Assembly (NCBI RefSeq): GCF_936270435.1 | Contig: NZ_OW370567.1 | Span: forward strand, 1,127,973 to 1,191,972 | Direction of reading: 5' to 3' | Source of the DNA: Wolbachia endosymbiont of Oedothorax gibbosus | Lineage (GTDB): Bacteria; Pseudomonadota; Alphaproteobacteria; Rickettsiales; Anaplasmataceae | DNA length: 64,000 nt | Part shown: positions 20,229-29,351 of the stretch, piece after piece | Layout of the letters: each line of letters begins with the position of its first letter | How positions within the stretch are numbered: the first letter of the stretch is position 1 | The notes under the pieces: generated by a model | What the model was told of the DNA's origin: nothing | The model's input: the letters and a program-made list of their open reading frames with translations, nothing else | The model's database searches: none | Made by a program: the position numbers and the translations under genes

Positions 20229-20945
20229 ATGGATAGAAAGGTTTGTCTCATTACAGGAACATCGTCTGGCATTGGAAAAAGTTTAGCACAATTACTCATT
20301 AAAGATGGATGGTTTGTGGTTGGCATTGCAAGGCACACTGAAAAACTGGAAAAATTAAAAGAAGAATTAGGTAGTAATTTTTTACCTGTAATGTGTGATG
20401 TAGGTAATTGCGAAAATATTAGAAATTCGTCTGATTTTTTAAAAAGGCAAAATATTACACCAAATCTCTTTTTCCTTAATGCAGGATGTGGTGAGATAGA
20501 AAATGAATTTCATACCGACACTCATAGAAAAACATTTGAAACTAATTATTTTGGGGTTATTAACTGGATTGAAGAATGGCTTAGTTACAACCATTCAGCA
20601 ACTTTTGTGACAATATCCTCTCTTGTTGCTGTGCATGCAACGCCACATGCTTCTGCATATTGTGCAAGCAAAGCAGCACTAAGAAGTTGCTTTGAATCAC
20701 TAAAAATTCAATATGCTAATAGCGCTACAAAATTTATTACCGTAATGCCAGGACCAGTAAAAACCGATATGCTTAAATCTAATAAACTGCTTCCCTTTAC
20801 ATGGGAACCACAAAAGGCTGCAGCATATATTTTAAAAAGTGTATTTAAAGGAAAGAAAGTTATAGCGTTTCCAATTTTTTGGCAGTTATTTTTTCATATT
20901 TTACGAATTCTTCCCACTAAAATGGTTGTAAGAATCTTACGATAA
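20229..20945 (+). CDS. Short-chain dehydrogenase/reductase family oxidoreductase
   Basis: Classical SDR of 238 residues with the NAD(P)-binding motif TGTSSGIG (9-16), the NAG motif (84-86), catalytic serine at about 130-131, and the YxxxK pair Tyr144/Lys148. Arg35 in VGIARH after the second strand hints at NADP preference. The C-terminus ends with a hydrophobic stretch (FPIFWQLFFHILRILP) that might associate with membrane. The substrate cannot be deduced. It is a stand-alone plus-strand gene, divergent from carA across a 213-bp AT-rich spacer. Confidence 0.9.
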   Translation: MDRKVCLITGTSSGIGKSLAQLLIKDGWFVVGIARHTEKLEKLKEELGSNFLPVMCDVGNCENIRNSSDFLKRQNITPNLFFLNAGCGEIENEFHTDTHRKTFETNYFGVINWIEEWLSYNHSATFVTISSLVAVHATPHASAYCASKAALRSCFESLKIQYANSATKFITVMPGPVKTDMLKSNKLLPFTWEPQKAAAYILKSVFKGKKVIAFPIFWQLFFHILRILPTKMVVRILR

Positions 20946-21126
20946 TCACTAGATATTCAAAAACATCTTGTAAAGCTAAACCCTCTCTCTAAAATTCCAA
21001 ATTTAACCACGAGGCGGCGAAGAAAAACATGAAAAAAATTTTTAACGCGCCCTTCCATAAAATATGTTGACTATCTTCGTATTTTATATTAGATACAATT
21101 CAGTATTAGAAAATAGAGAGGTTATT

Positions 21127-21594
21127 ATGTTTACAAGTGAAACTCATCCTAAACACAAGTTACTAATTGCAGGAGCTGGCTTACTATTATTTGCGATGGC
21201 GTTCCCATCATTTTTTCTCTTAGCAAAAATAGCCATAGGATTAGCTATGATCGCAATTGCAACAATCGCAGTAAAAATTTCCTCAAAAGCAATATCAAAT
21301 GCTCTTGAAGAAAAGAAAGCAGATACAAATCAGACAGCACAACAAACAACACAAAGTAAAATTATAAATCTAGCTATTGGATTAGTGTCCATATTTGTAG
21401 GTGGGCTATCACTACTTACTATAGCACAAACTGGCTTAATTCCAGCATGTGCAGCTATAACTGCTTTAGTTCTATACAAAAATGAAGAAATAGGAAAATA
21501 TATAGACAATAAGCTTGATAAGGTAGCTGACGATGTAACTGATTTTACTGTTAGCAGTATTGAAAAACTTATTCGTATTTATACAGATAGGTAG
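21127..21594 (+). CDS. Small membrane protein of unknown function
   Basis: I do not recognise this family. The ATG at 21,127, preceded by AGAGAGG, gives 155 residues. There are hydrophobic stretches at about 10-50 (LLIAGAGLLLFAMAFPSFF and the alanine/isoleucine-rich AIGLAMIAIATIAVK) and at about 82-115, separated by a polar, glutamine-rich linker (KKADTNQTAQQTTQ). The C-terminal 35 residues are charged and helical. An upstream in-frame ATG at 21,064 would add 21 residues but has no obvious ribosome-binding site. The sequence resembles small Wolbachia membrane proteins with paired hydrophobic hairpins. Confidence 0.7.
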   Translation: MFTSETHPKHKLLIAGAGLLLFAMAFPSFFLLAKIAIGLAMIAIATIAVKISSKAISNALEEKKADTNQTAQQTTQSKIINLAIGLVSIFVGGLSLLTIAQTGLIPACAAITALVLYKNEEIGKYIDNKLDKVADDVTDFTVSSIEKLIRIYTDR

Positions 21595-21624
21595 ACAAGG
21601 ATCTTTTAGAAGAAGCCAAAAAAT

Positions 21625-22950
21625 CTAACTCTCCTGTGAGTATACAGTTTTGCCAGACACAACAGTACGTATTACGTGTCCTTTTACTTTGCGCCCATCG
21701 AAAGGGGAGTTCTTTGATTTACTAGCAAAGTTGTCAATTTTAATTTCCCATTCATGATTGAGGTCAACTAAAATTAAGTCCGCGGCAAGGTTTTTCTGTA
21801 TACGACCACGTGGTACGTGTATTATATCTGCAGGCTTATATGTCAATTTTGCGAGCACATCAAGCAAACCCATTTGCCCACTGTGATATAATTCAAGTGA
21901 AAGGGGAAGCATTGTTTCAAGACCAACAATACCAAATGCAGCATTTTCAAGTGGCAGATCTTTAGAATTACGATCATGCGGAGCGTGATCGGTTGCAATG
22001 CAATCAATCACACCTGTCTTTAAACCTTCAATCATAGCTAAACGATCTTCTTCAGTGCGAAGTGGCGGGTTCATTTTTGCAATTGCTCCATGTTGTTTTA
22101 CTATATTTTCAGTCAAAGTGAAGTGATGAGGGGTTACTTCGCACGTAACATTTAATCCCAAATCTTTTGCACGTTTAATAGCATCAAGTGAATCTTTTGA
22201 AGAGACATGTAAAATATGGTAGTGCACATTTTCCATATCTTTCATGAGCAGTATATCGCGACTTACCATGACCGATTCTGACGCACTCAAGATTCCCTTG
22301 ACTCCCAATTCTTCAGAAATTTTACCTTCGTTGATTGCACCACCTGCTGATAAATTTAAATCTTCTGCATGTTGAGCAATAGGGACACCCAGCATACTTG
22401 AATAAAGCAGCGCCTGTCTCATAATCATTGGGTTCATAACTGGCATGCCATCATCAGTGAACCCAACCGCACCTGCTTCCTTTAAAAGTGCCATTTCAGT
22501 CAACTTTTCTTCCGAAGTGGTGATTTTAGCGTAAAATTCAACGTTTACATGTGAAGTTTCAAGTGCTCTATATTTCAAATATTTAGCCAAAATAACGCTA
22601 TCAATTGCTGGAGAAGTGTTCGGCTGGCAAACTACAGTTGTAACACCTCCCGCAGCTGCAGATTTGCTGCCTGTATATATAGTTTCTTTATGTTCCTGGC
22701 CTGGTTCACGAAAATGTACGTGAATGTCAATAAGGCCTGGCATTAGAACAAGCCCTTTACAGTCTATTGTTTCGTCGACTCCACTTGTTGAAAATAATGA
22801 TTCACCAAAGTCAACAATTTTATCCCCTTCAGTCAATAATGAACCTTTTATATCAAGCTTAGTTTCCGGGTCGATAATACGAGCATTAGTATATGCAATT
22901 TTATAGCCTTTCTTTTGCCCTGTTTGCAACAAATCCCAAGTTTGAGTCAT
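21625..22950 (-). CDS. pyrC: Dihydroorotase
   Basis: Cyclises carbamoyl-aspartate to dihydroorotate, the third step of pyrimidine synthesis. The protein has the amidohydrolase fold with metal motif DIHVHFREPG, glycine-rich GGVTTVVCQPNT, the TCEVTPHHFTLT segment with metal histidines, and CIATDHAPH near the C-terminus with the catalytic aspartate. I prefer the ATG at 22,950 (MTQTWDLL), because the upstream in-frame ATG at 23,004 adds 18 residues without a homologous feel. It belongs to the same pathway as carA 1.6 kb away. Confidence 0.95.
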   Translation of the reverse strand: MTQTWDLLQTGQKKGYKIAYTNARIIDPETKLDIKGSLLTEGDKIVDFGESLFSTSGVDETIDCKGLVLMPGLIDIHVHFREPGQEHKETIYTGSKSAAAGGVTTVVCQPNTSPAIDSVILAKYLKYRALETSHVNVEFYAKITTSEEKLTEMALLKEAGAVGFTDDGMPVMNPMIMRQALLYSSMLGVPIAQHAEDLNLSAGGAINEGKISEELGVKGILSASESVMVSRDILLMKDMENVHYHILHVSSKDSLDAIKRAKDLGLNVTCEVTPHHFTLTENIVKQHGAIAKMNPPLRTEEDRLAMIEGLKTGVIDCIATDHAPHDRNSKDLPLENAAFGIVGLETMLPLSLELYHSGQMGLLDVLAKLTYKPADIIHVPRGRIQKNLAADLILVDLNHEWEIKIDNFASKSKNSPFDGRKVKGHVIRTVVSGKTVYSQES

Positions 22951-23062
22951 TATATCTGAGTATCGATTATAAAATAAATCTAAAGTTTTTTTAATAAAAC
23001 ACAACCAAATTAAAACGCAGACTAAAGTTGCGTGAATTAAAATTGCCCTAAAAATTTGGCTT

Positions 23063-24313
23063 TTATAACCGAGTTACTTCAGTTTTAACGTTAATATGAA
23101 AAACTCTTAGCTCTGTTGGAGGATTTTCCAGATGAATATCTAATTTATTCCACACGTTCACCAGACAAATCAAAGCTGAGTCAAAATGATCACCAGCCTG
23201 CTTTGTGCTGTGTTTTTTATGTACACTATTTATTATTTCCTGGAACTCTTTTACCTCAGGTAAATCTCTCATTTTTTGCGACATACTTTTGAATAGCTTG
23301 TTCACTGAGTTTAAGATTTTATAACTTTTTTCCTGATGTTCCGCGATTCTTGCTTGATATATATCAATCATTTTCTGGCATGATTTGCCCCTAAATGGAT
23401 GTTCTTCTTTTTCTTTTATGCAAGAATTTTGAAAATTTTCACAGTTAAGGATTGCTTCTCTATGTTTTTTTATGTCATTAATTGTGTTGATTATCGACTT
23501 GCCTATTTTCTTCAAATTTTCTTCCCGTTCTTCTCTTTTAATTATACTTTTGGATTCATTTTTCATTTGGTTATACAGGTTTTTGCATTCTTTATAAGAT
23601 ACCATTGGTTGTAATATTCCTTCTTCTACACCTTTATTGTAAAAATTTTTCAACTCATTACTTGATAGTATTGTTATAGCATCTTCCCTTTTACCTTGTG
23701 ATTTAGGATACTTTTTATTCAATAAACTAACATGATTTAACAAGAAATCTTTAACTAGCCCTTCTTTTTTTACTTCGGATAATTTTTCTAGTGTTTCTAT
23801 ATATTTCAGAACTTCCGCAAAGAGCTGTCCACCAGAGGGAGCAAATCCTTGAAGTGGTTTACTCTGAGCTTTATAAAAATCGGTTTGTAAAAAATCTTCA
23901 GCTTGTTTTTTTATTACTGAAAGTTCACTAAAGGCTTTTTCTGGATTGATTTTTCTCAAAATATTAATAGTTTTTCTAATCGCTTTTTCTCTCTCTTTAT
24001 TATCTTGCTTTTCATTTAATATGAGATGTTCAGTTTTGGTAAAAGCATCACTGCGATCACTCTTTGCAATGTTACAAACGATGTTTTTTACAACTTTTTC
24101 GGTTGCTGCACAATCTATTTCCTTTGCAAAACAACCAACAAATAATTGCCAAATTTCTTTGTTAACAAACTTACTTGTCCTATTTTCAAAATCTTCTATA
24201 TCTTTGAATCCTAAAATAGTATAGAGATTTTTTTCGATTATTGGTTCGGCATGTTGTTTTGCCACTTTACCTTTTATATTAAATGGAAATATACTAATCT
24301 TAGTTGTACCCAC
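23063..24313 (-). CDS. Charged helical protein of unknown function
   Basis: Not recognised. The 416 residues start at a GTG at 24,313, preceded by GAGG at a suitable distance. The protein is rich in Lys, Glu and Asn, has no signal peptide or membrane segment, and is predicted by eye to be mostly helical, with long heptad-like stretches around 210-300 (KNLYNQMKNESKSIIKREEREENLKKIGKSI, then NDIKKHREAIL). Several cysteines occur in the N-terminal third. It is a minus-strand gene between pyrC and ccmF. A cytoplasmic or secreted coiled-coil protein is plausible, but no function is assigned. Confidence 0.75.
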   Translation of the reverse strand: MGTTKISIFPFNIKGKVAKQHAEPIIEKNLYTILGFKDIEDFENRTSKFVNKEIWQLFVGCFAKEIDCAATEKVVKNIVCNIAKSDRSDAFTKTEHLILNEKQDNKEREKAIRKTINILRKINPEKAFSELSVIKKQAEDFLQTDFYKAQSKPLQGFAPSGGQLFAEVLKYIETLEKLSEVKKEGLVKDFLLNHVSLLNKKYPKSQGKREDAITILSSNELKNFYNKGVEEGILQPMVSYKECKNLYNQMKNESKSIIKREEREENLKKIGKSIINTINDIKKHREAILNCENFQNSCIKEKEEHPFRGKSCQKMIDIYQARIAEHQEKSYKILNSVNKLFKSMSQKMRDLPEVKEFQEIINSVHKKHSTKQAGDHFDSALICLVNVWNKLDIHLENPPTELRVFHINVKTEVTRL

Positions 24314-24484
24314 AATGTTACCTCAATATTAACGCTATCTATAAAAGTATAAAGACTTAATATTTAATTTTTAATTAATGCCAGACAGCTAACTACGGGC
24401 TAGCATCAATAGCAAGCGTCAATTAACACTTTAACTTCTAACTTGTCATCAGTAATATTGTTTATATAAAAACTATAATTTTTT

Positions 24485-26422
24485 ATGCCTGAACTTGGGA
24501 ATATACTGCTATTGCTAGCCTGCCTATTGTCTTTAACATATTTATTTTTACCGCTCAATTCTTATCGATTTATCACCACTGCCATATTTTTCTGTGTATC
24601 AGCGTCAATGGCTATTTTGATCTACTGCCACATTACAAATGATTTCTCACTCGAAAACGTATATTACCACTCACACACAACAAAACCTTTGATCTATAAG
24701 ATTTGTGGAGTTTGGGGAAATAAAGAAGGGTCTATGTTGCTTTGGGCATTAGTGCTTACCTTTTACCTATTTCTGATGGGTATTTTTACTGATAACGACA
24801 GTAAATTAAAAAAAATATCTCTTATCACCCAAGGCTTGATTTGCTTTTGTTTTTTACTGTTCACTTTACTTGAATCCAGCCCCTTCACTAAAATGCCAGG
24901 CATTGAAACAGATGGATTGGGTTTTAATCCGATATTGCAAGATATAGGTCTTGCTATCCACCCACCAATATTATATTTGGGGTACCTTGGATTTAGCGTT
25001 CCTTTTTCGCTCTCTATAGCTGGATTAATCACGAATACTGAAGGAAATGTTTGGGCTAAAATTGTCAGGCCTTGGGTACTTATTTCTTGGTCGCTGCTCA
25101 CTTTGGGCATCAGCTTGGGTAGCTGGTGGGCATATCGCGAACTTGGGTGGGGTGGATTTTGGTTTTGGGATCCAGTAGAAAACGTTTCTTTGATGCCATG
25201 GCTAATTGCAGTAGCGCTGACACACTTGTTGCTCGTTGTACGAAATTTCAATACTTTAAGGAATTTTGCTATTTTACTTACACTTACAACTTTTATATTG
25301 AGTGTGACTGGAACATTTCTAGTCCGCTCAGGAATACTCACCTCAGTACACACGTTTGCAGATGACCCAAGGTATGGACTATATATATTAGCTCTGCTTG
25401 GTGTAATTACAGTCAGTAGCTTAGTAATATTCGTAGTGTTTACGAACACACCTGCCCAGTACTTGACACTGGAATCTGAAAAGAAACCTGCTACTCAAGT
25501 AACAGATGGTAGAAGATTCTTTTCACGCCTTACGATGATGCTGATGAACAACTTATTATTCATCACTGCCTTTTTTATTGTGTTCGTTGGCACTTTATAC
25601 CCTACAGTGCTCGAATATTTAACCGGTGAATTAATTTCAGTTGGAGCACCATATTACAATTCCTTATTTAATCCTATTGCACTCACTATTCTAGTGCTCA
25701 CCATGATCGGGCAATACTGTAGTTGGCAGGGAAAGAGTCTATTGCCAATATTCCATGAATACAGATTCTCATTTTGTAGTGCTGCAGCTATTTTACCTTT
25801 TATCTTTCACATGGAGCTAATAATTGTGCTATCAATTACTATCTCCATAGCATTATTAATCTTTGTTTTAGAAGCATATAGTAAAAGAATTTGTTTATTT
25901 AAGAACGAATCAATTTTATTAGCAAGAAAAGTTTCTAAATCCTACTATGCAATGATGGCAGCTCATGCTGGAGTGGCAATTCTAGTGCTTGGTATAGCAT
26001 ATTCGGTTGGTTGGCAGGAGAAAAAAGAAAATTACTTAAAAATAGGGGATAGCATAACAGTTAGTAAATTTAAAGTTACTTTGCAAAATATTGAGCTAAT
26101 AAAAGAAAAAAATTTCCATGCAGTAAGAGGAACAATGGATATTAGGAATTTGTTGAATAACAAGATATTGGGTGAGATAACTCCTGAATATAGATTTTAT
26201 CTTGCGGAAGGTCAGAAAAATGTTGAAAGCAGTATCTACCACAATTTGCTTTCTGATATTTATGTTGTAATTGGAGAGATTGATAAGAGTAAGAGCAAAA
26301 TTGCAACTAAAGTGCACTATAAACCTGGAATATCTATAATCTGGCTTGGATCATTTCTTATCGCTTTTGGTTCGTTCCTTGCTGCTTTTCCTTCCAGCAA
26401 AAAAATAAAGGTACCCAGATAA
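24485..26422 (+). CDS. ccmF: Cytochrome c-type biogenesis protein CcmF
   Basis: Heme lyase core subunit of cytochrome c maturation System I, an inner membrane protein. The 645 residues contain many transmembrane segments and the periplasmic tryptophan-rich WWD domain at about 215-240 (WAYRELGWGGFWFWDPVENV), plus GNKEGSMLLWAL and LAIHPPILYLGYLGF with conserved heme-ligand-type histidines. DNA for residues about 323-331 (25,454-25,479) closely matches the dispersed palindrome core, implying a second in-frame repeat insertion in a loop. ccmC is at 50,515, so the maturation genes are scattered. Confidence 0.97.
   Translation: MPELGNILLLLACLLSLTYLFLPLNSYRFITTAIFFCVSASMAILIYCHITNDFSLENVYYHSHTTKPLIYKICGVWGNKEGSMLLWALVLTFYLFLMGIFTDNDSKLKKISLITQGLICFCFLLFTLLESSPFTKMPGIETDGLGFNPILQDIGLAIHPPILYLGYLGFSVPFSLSIAGLITNTEGNVWAKIVRPWVLISWSLLTLGISLGSWWAYRELGWGGFWFWDPVENVSLMPWLIAVALTHLLLVVRNFNTLRNFAILLTLTTFILSVTGTFLVRSGILTSVHTFADDPRYGLYILALLGVITVSSLVIFVVFTNTPAQYLTLESEKKPATQVTDGRRFFSRLTMMLMNNLLFITAFFIVFVGTLYPTVLEYLTGELISVGAPYYNSLFNPIALTILVLTMIGQYCSWQGKSLLPIFHEYRFSFCSAAAILPFIFHMELIIVLSITISIALLIFVLEAYSKRICLFKNESILLARKVSKSYYAMMAAHAGVAILVLGIAYSVGWQEKKENYLKIGDSITVSKFKVTLQNIELIKEKNFHAVRGTMDIRNLLNNKILGEITPEYRFYLAEGQKNVESSIYHNLLSDIYVVIGEIDKSKSKIATKVHYKPGISIIWLGSFLIAFGSFLAAFPSSKKIKVPR
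25454..25479. repeat. Palindromic repeat-like segment inside ccmF
   Basis: Aligned with the intergenic repeat at 27,443-27,468, this segment matches at 23 of 26 positions by eye, sharing CCCAGT, CTTGACACTGG and ATCT. It is translated in frame as PAQYLTLES in a loop between membrane segments of CcmF. The match could be chance but is far closer than expected for coding DNA. The imperfect palindrome suggests an older insertion than the one in carA. Confidence 0.55.
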
Positions 26423-26477
26423 TTATTACATAAAATTCGCGTTCTTTCGCAATATTACCGTTGACATGAAAGACAGT

Positions 26478-27380
26478 AGACTTCTTTCAAAATTGGAAAA
26501 GAGCAAAAAATTAGTATAAAATCATACATTTAAAAGTATGAGATATGAAGAAACTAAGGAGTTAGATGAAGAGAAGTTTCGTCGTCTGACAGGAGTAAAG
26601 AAGGCAACTTTCAACAGGATGGTAGAAATTTTAGATGAAGAAGATAGAAGGAAAAAAGCAAAAAGTGGGCGTAAAAGCAAGCTCTGTATAGAAGACAGGC
26701 TACTTATGGCATTGGAATATCTTCGTGAATATCGGACATATTTCCACATTGGTCGAAGTTATGGTATGAGCGAAAGTACGACCTATAAAATCATAAAGTG
26801 GATTGAAAATACATTGGTAAAACATCCGGATTTTGCATTGCCAGGGCGAAAAGAGGTTCTAAAAAGTGATATAGAATATGAGGTTTTAGTGATAGATGCA
26901 ACAGAAACTCCTGTGGAAAGACCCAAAAAAAGCAAAAAAGATTTTATTCAGGAAAAAAGAAAAAGCACAGTATAAAAACACAGATTATTTCGGAAAAAGA
27001 AAGCAAAAAGATCATTTGCACGTCTTTTTCAAATGGTAGGAAACATGATTTTCGGCTTTTTAAGGAGTCAAAAGTGCACATACTACCAAGTATCAAAGTC
27101 CTAGCAGATAGCGGTTACAGAGGTCTACAAAAAATTCACGCAAATGTTGAATTGCCACATAGAAAAACGAAAAAGCACCCATTGACTAAGAAACAAAAGC
27201 AAGAAAATCAAGAGCTTGCAAGCAAAAGAGTTGTGGTTGAGAATGTAATCGGTTTGCTTAAAAGATTTAAAATTATTGCAGATAAATATCGCAATCGGCG
27301 AAAACGTTTTGGATTGAGATTCAATTTGATAGCTGGAATTTACAATCTAGAGTTGATGATGTGAATTTTGAAAGAGGTCT
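26478..27380 (+). mobile_element. IS5-family insertion sequence, decayed copy
   Basis: Terminal inverted repeats of 17 bp flank the element: AGACTTCTTTCAAAATT at 26,478-26,494 and its complement (one mismatch) at 27,364-27,380. The element is about 903 bp and contains one frameshifted transposase gene. Flanking bases are T on the left and A on the right; a clear longer target duplication is not visible. It separates ccmF from a block of dispersed repeats. Confidence 0.85.
26538..27364 (+). pseudogene. IS5-family (ISL2-like) transposase, frameshifted
   Basis: The N-terminal part (about 140 residues) has a helix-turn-helix region (YFHIGRSYGMSESTTYKII) and the first catalytic aspartate in VLVIDATETP. 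The second part contains ADSGYRGLQKI and VVVENVIGLLKRFKI with the later acidic residues. A paralogue on the minus strand at 59,749-60,560 reads KKSYSGKKR where this copy shifts frame. Relative to it, two extra T bases at about 26,941-26,945 break the gene. The slippery A-run just downstream is in the wrong frame for canonical -1 slippage, so I call it a pseudogene. Confidence 0.85.
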
Positions 27381-27520
27381 AGTATCTGGGATCTCATTTC
27401 ACCTTATGATGGTGTCATCCTAATACTTTCCCCTGTCATCCCAGTGCTTGACACTGGGATCTCATTTCACTCTATAATAGCAGTGCCCCTTTTCTTGTCA
27501 TCCAAGTAGCCCCTCTTCTG
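27381..27520. repeat. Cluster of short palindromic repeats
   Basis: Several imperfect copies of a TGTCATCC...CCAGTG...CACTGGGATC palindrome follow one another (for example 27,435-27,468). They are related to the elements at 40,905, 52,756, 54,768 and 61,651. No open reading frame is supported here. This is the left end of a 695-bp stretch without genes before sucB. Confidence 0.75.
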
Positions 27521-27970
27521 TCATCCCAGTGCCCAGACACTGGGATCCAGGATTTTGACTGTAAACAAGCATACTATACAACATTTTCAATGAAACTGCC
27601 AAAAACTGGATTCCAGCGTCACGCGCTGGAATGACACCTCTCTTGGGCTCTTTTAGCCATAAACATTAAGAAATTTACTAAGCAGAAAAAAGGCAAAAGA
27701 AACCCCGTTAGCCAGTTATTCACTATCTATTTTTTAAATTGGCGTTTTTTATTGTCTTAAATGCTTTAATAAGCGCATTTTAGCTTATTTGGGTAAAAAC
27801 CCAGAAATGTTGTGAAGACATAAGGTGCACATAGTGCAAAAAATTAAAAATAAGACGCCAACTACGTTGTTTTCTTGCTGTTTAATCTGCACAGATGAAG
27901 ATAACTGAATACCTTCAGTATCATGATAAGAGGACTGGCGGAGTTTGTCAAGGAAGTTTTTCGTTTCTAT
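27521..27970. repeat. Long dispersed non-coding repeat, copy 1
   Basis: About 450 bp shared with 36,294-37,050 and, for its right two-thirds, with 61,697-62,158. Landmarks in order are: a palindrome (CAGTGCCCAGACACTGGGATCC), GACTGTAAACAAGCATACTA, a second palindrome GCGTCACGCGC, AAGAAATTTACT, TTGGCGTTTTTTATTGTCTT, ACATAAGGTGCACATAGTGC, GACGCCAA, and TTTTTCGTTTCTAT at the end. It contains small hairpins (TGCAC-ATA-GTGCA and ACTGAA-TACC-TTCAGT). No long reading frame is conserved between copies, so an RNA or DNA-level role or a decayed mobile element is likelier than a protein. Confidence 0.8.
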
Positions 27971-28075
27971 TCTCTACAAATGATAAAAGATCTAATACCT
28001 AAATAAATTTATTAGTTTATTACATGTCTCTTTTCATGTATAAATCTATAGAAAGTTTTATACGGAAGTTGTTTT

Positions 28076-29248
28076 ATGAGCAAAATTATAGAAATTAGAG
28101 CACCAAAAACTCTTGGTGGTGAGTCAGTTACGGAAGGTATAGTAAAAATAAAGAAAAATATTGGAGAAGCAGTAAAAGTAGATGACTTGATCTTTGAAAT
28201 TGAGACTGATAAAACAGCACTCGAATTAACTGCAGAAGCTTCAGGGCAAATAACTGAGTTTCTCGTAAAGGAAGATGATGTAATTAGCCCTGATCAATTG
28301 TTAGCGAAGCTTTCTGTGGGAGAAGTAAAAGAGGAAGTGAAAAAAGAAGATAAAAGCGAAAGTTCTGCTAAAAAAGATGCTCCATCAGCTCGTAAAATTA
28401 TGGAAGAAAATGCAATTAATGCAGAAAGTGTCAAAGGAACTGGCATGGGAGGCAGAGTAACAAAGGCAGATGTGATAGGCCACATGAACAAAGCAGAACA
28501 GCCTGCAATAAAACAATACGAATTGCCAAAAAGTGTAGTAAGTGGGGAGCGAAGAGAAGAACGAGTAAAAATGAGTAAAATAAGGCAAGTAATTGCCGCT
28601 CGTTTGAAGGCATCACAAAATACTGCTGCGATACTGACCACATTCAATGAAATTGACATGAAAAATGTCATGGATCTAAGAGCAAAATATAAGGACGCCT
28701 TTGAAAAAAAATATGGAATAAAACTTGGTTTTATGTCGTTTTTTATAAAGGCAGCGGTGCAAGCACTGAAAGAAATTCCTGAAATTAACGCTGAGATCTC
28801 AGGTGACGAAATCATATATAAACATTACTATGATATAGGTGTTGCTGTTGGCACTGATAAAGGTCTTGTTGTACCAGTTATTCGGAGTGCCGATCAGATG
28901 TCATTTGCAGACATTGAGTTGACTTTAGTTGCTCTTGGCAAAAAAGCTCGCGAAGGTAAATTACAAGTATCAGAAATGGAAGGTGCAACATTTACCATCT
29001 CAAACGGTGGAGTATACGGTTCACTTCTTTCCACTCCGATAATAAACCCTCCGCAATCTGGAATACTTGGAATGCATTCAATACAAAATAGGCCAGTTGC
29101 TGTGGGCAACTCAATTGAAATCAGACCTATGATGTACATTGCCCTCTCCTACGACCACAGAATAGTGGATGGCAAAGGAGCAGTGACTTTCCTTGTTAAA
29201 ATAAAAAATTATATAGAAGATCCAAACAGGTTGGTTTTAGAAGTGTAA
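28076..29248 (+). CDS. sucB: 2-oxoglutarate dehydrogenase E2 (dihydrolipoyl succinyltransferase)
   Basis: Transfers the succinyl group to CoA in the TCA cycle. The 390 residues comprise one lipoyl domain (1-80) with the lipoylated lysine in ETDKTALE (Lys46), an E1/E3-binding domain at about 103-138 ([30 protein letters not shown]) and the acyltransferase core with [12 protein letters not shown] (His361, Asp365). The segment [23 protein letters not shown] is typical of SucB rather than pyruvate dehydrogenase E2. sucA is not adjacent. Confidence 0.96.
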   Translation: MSKIIEIRAPKTLGGESVTEGIVKIKKNIGEAVKVDDLIFEIETDKTALELTAEASGQITEFLVKEDDVISPDQLLAKLSVGEVKEEVKKEDKSESSAKKDAPSARKIMEENAINAESVKGTGMGGRVTKADVIGHMNKAEQPAIKQYELPKSVVSGERREERVKMSKIRQVIAARLKASQNTAAILTTFNEIDMKNVMDLRAKYKDAFEKKYGIKLGFMSFFIKAAVQALKEIPEINAEISGDEIIYKHYYDIGVAVGTDKGLVVPVIRSADQMSFADIELTLVALGKKAREGKLQVSEMEGATFTISNGGVYGSLLSTPIINPPQSGILGMHSIQNRPVAVGNSIEIRPMMYIALSYDHRIVDGKGAVTFLVKIKNYIEDPNRLVLEV

Positions 29249-29351
29249 ATTGGTATTAACTTAAACAATATCAGCAATTAAAAATGACAAGCAAGTTTTT
29301 CTGGAATCAGAAGGTTTCTAAGGCGGATGGTAAAATAGGAGAAACCGGCAA

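Noticed and set aside
24763..25449. 228-codon minus-strand open frame
   Set aside because: It is antisense to ccmF, whose family motifs are unambiguous.
26940..26990. Programmed -1 frameshift in the IS5 transposase at 26.5 kb
   Set aside because: The A6G run is in the second frame rather than the first, and the paralogue at 60 kb shows that a 2-bp insertion upstream explains the shift better.
27381..27520. Intrinsic terminators formed by the palindromes
   Set aside because: The same palindromes are dispersed, also inside genes, and lack a consistent T-tract, so repeats are the better explanation.
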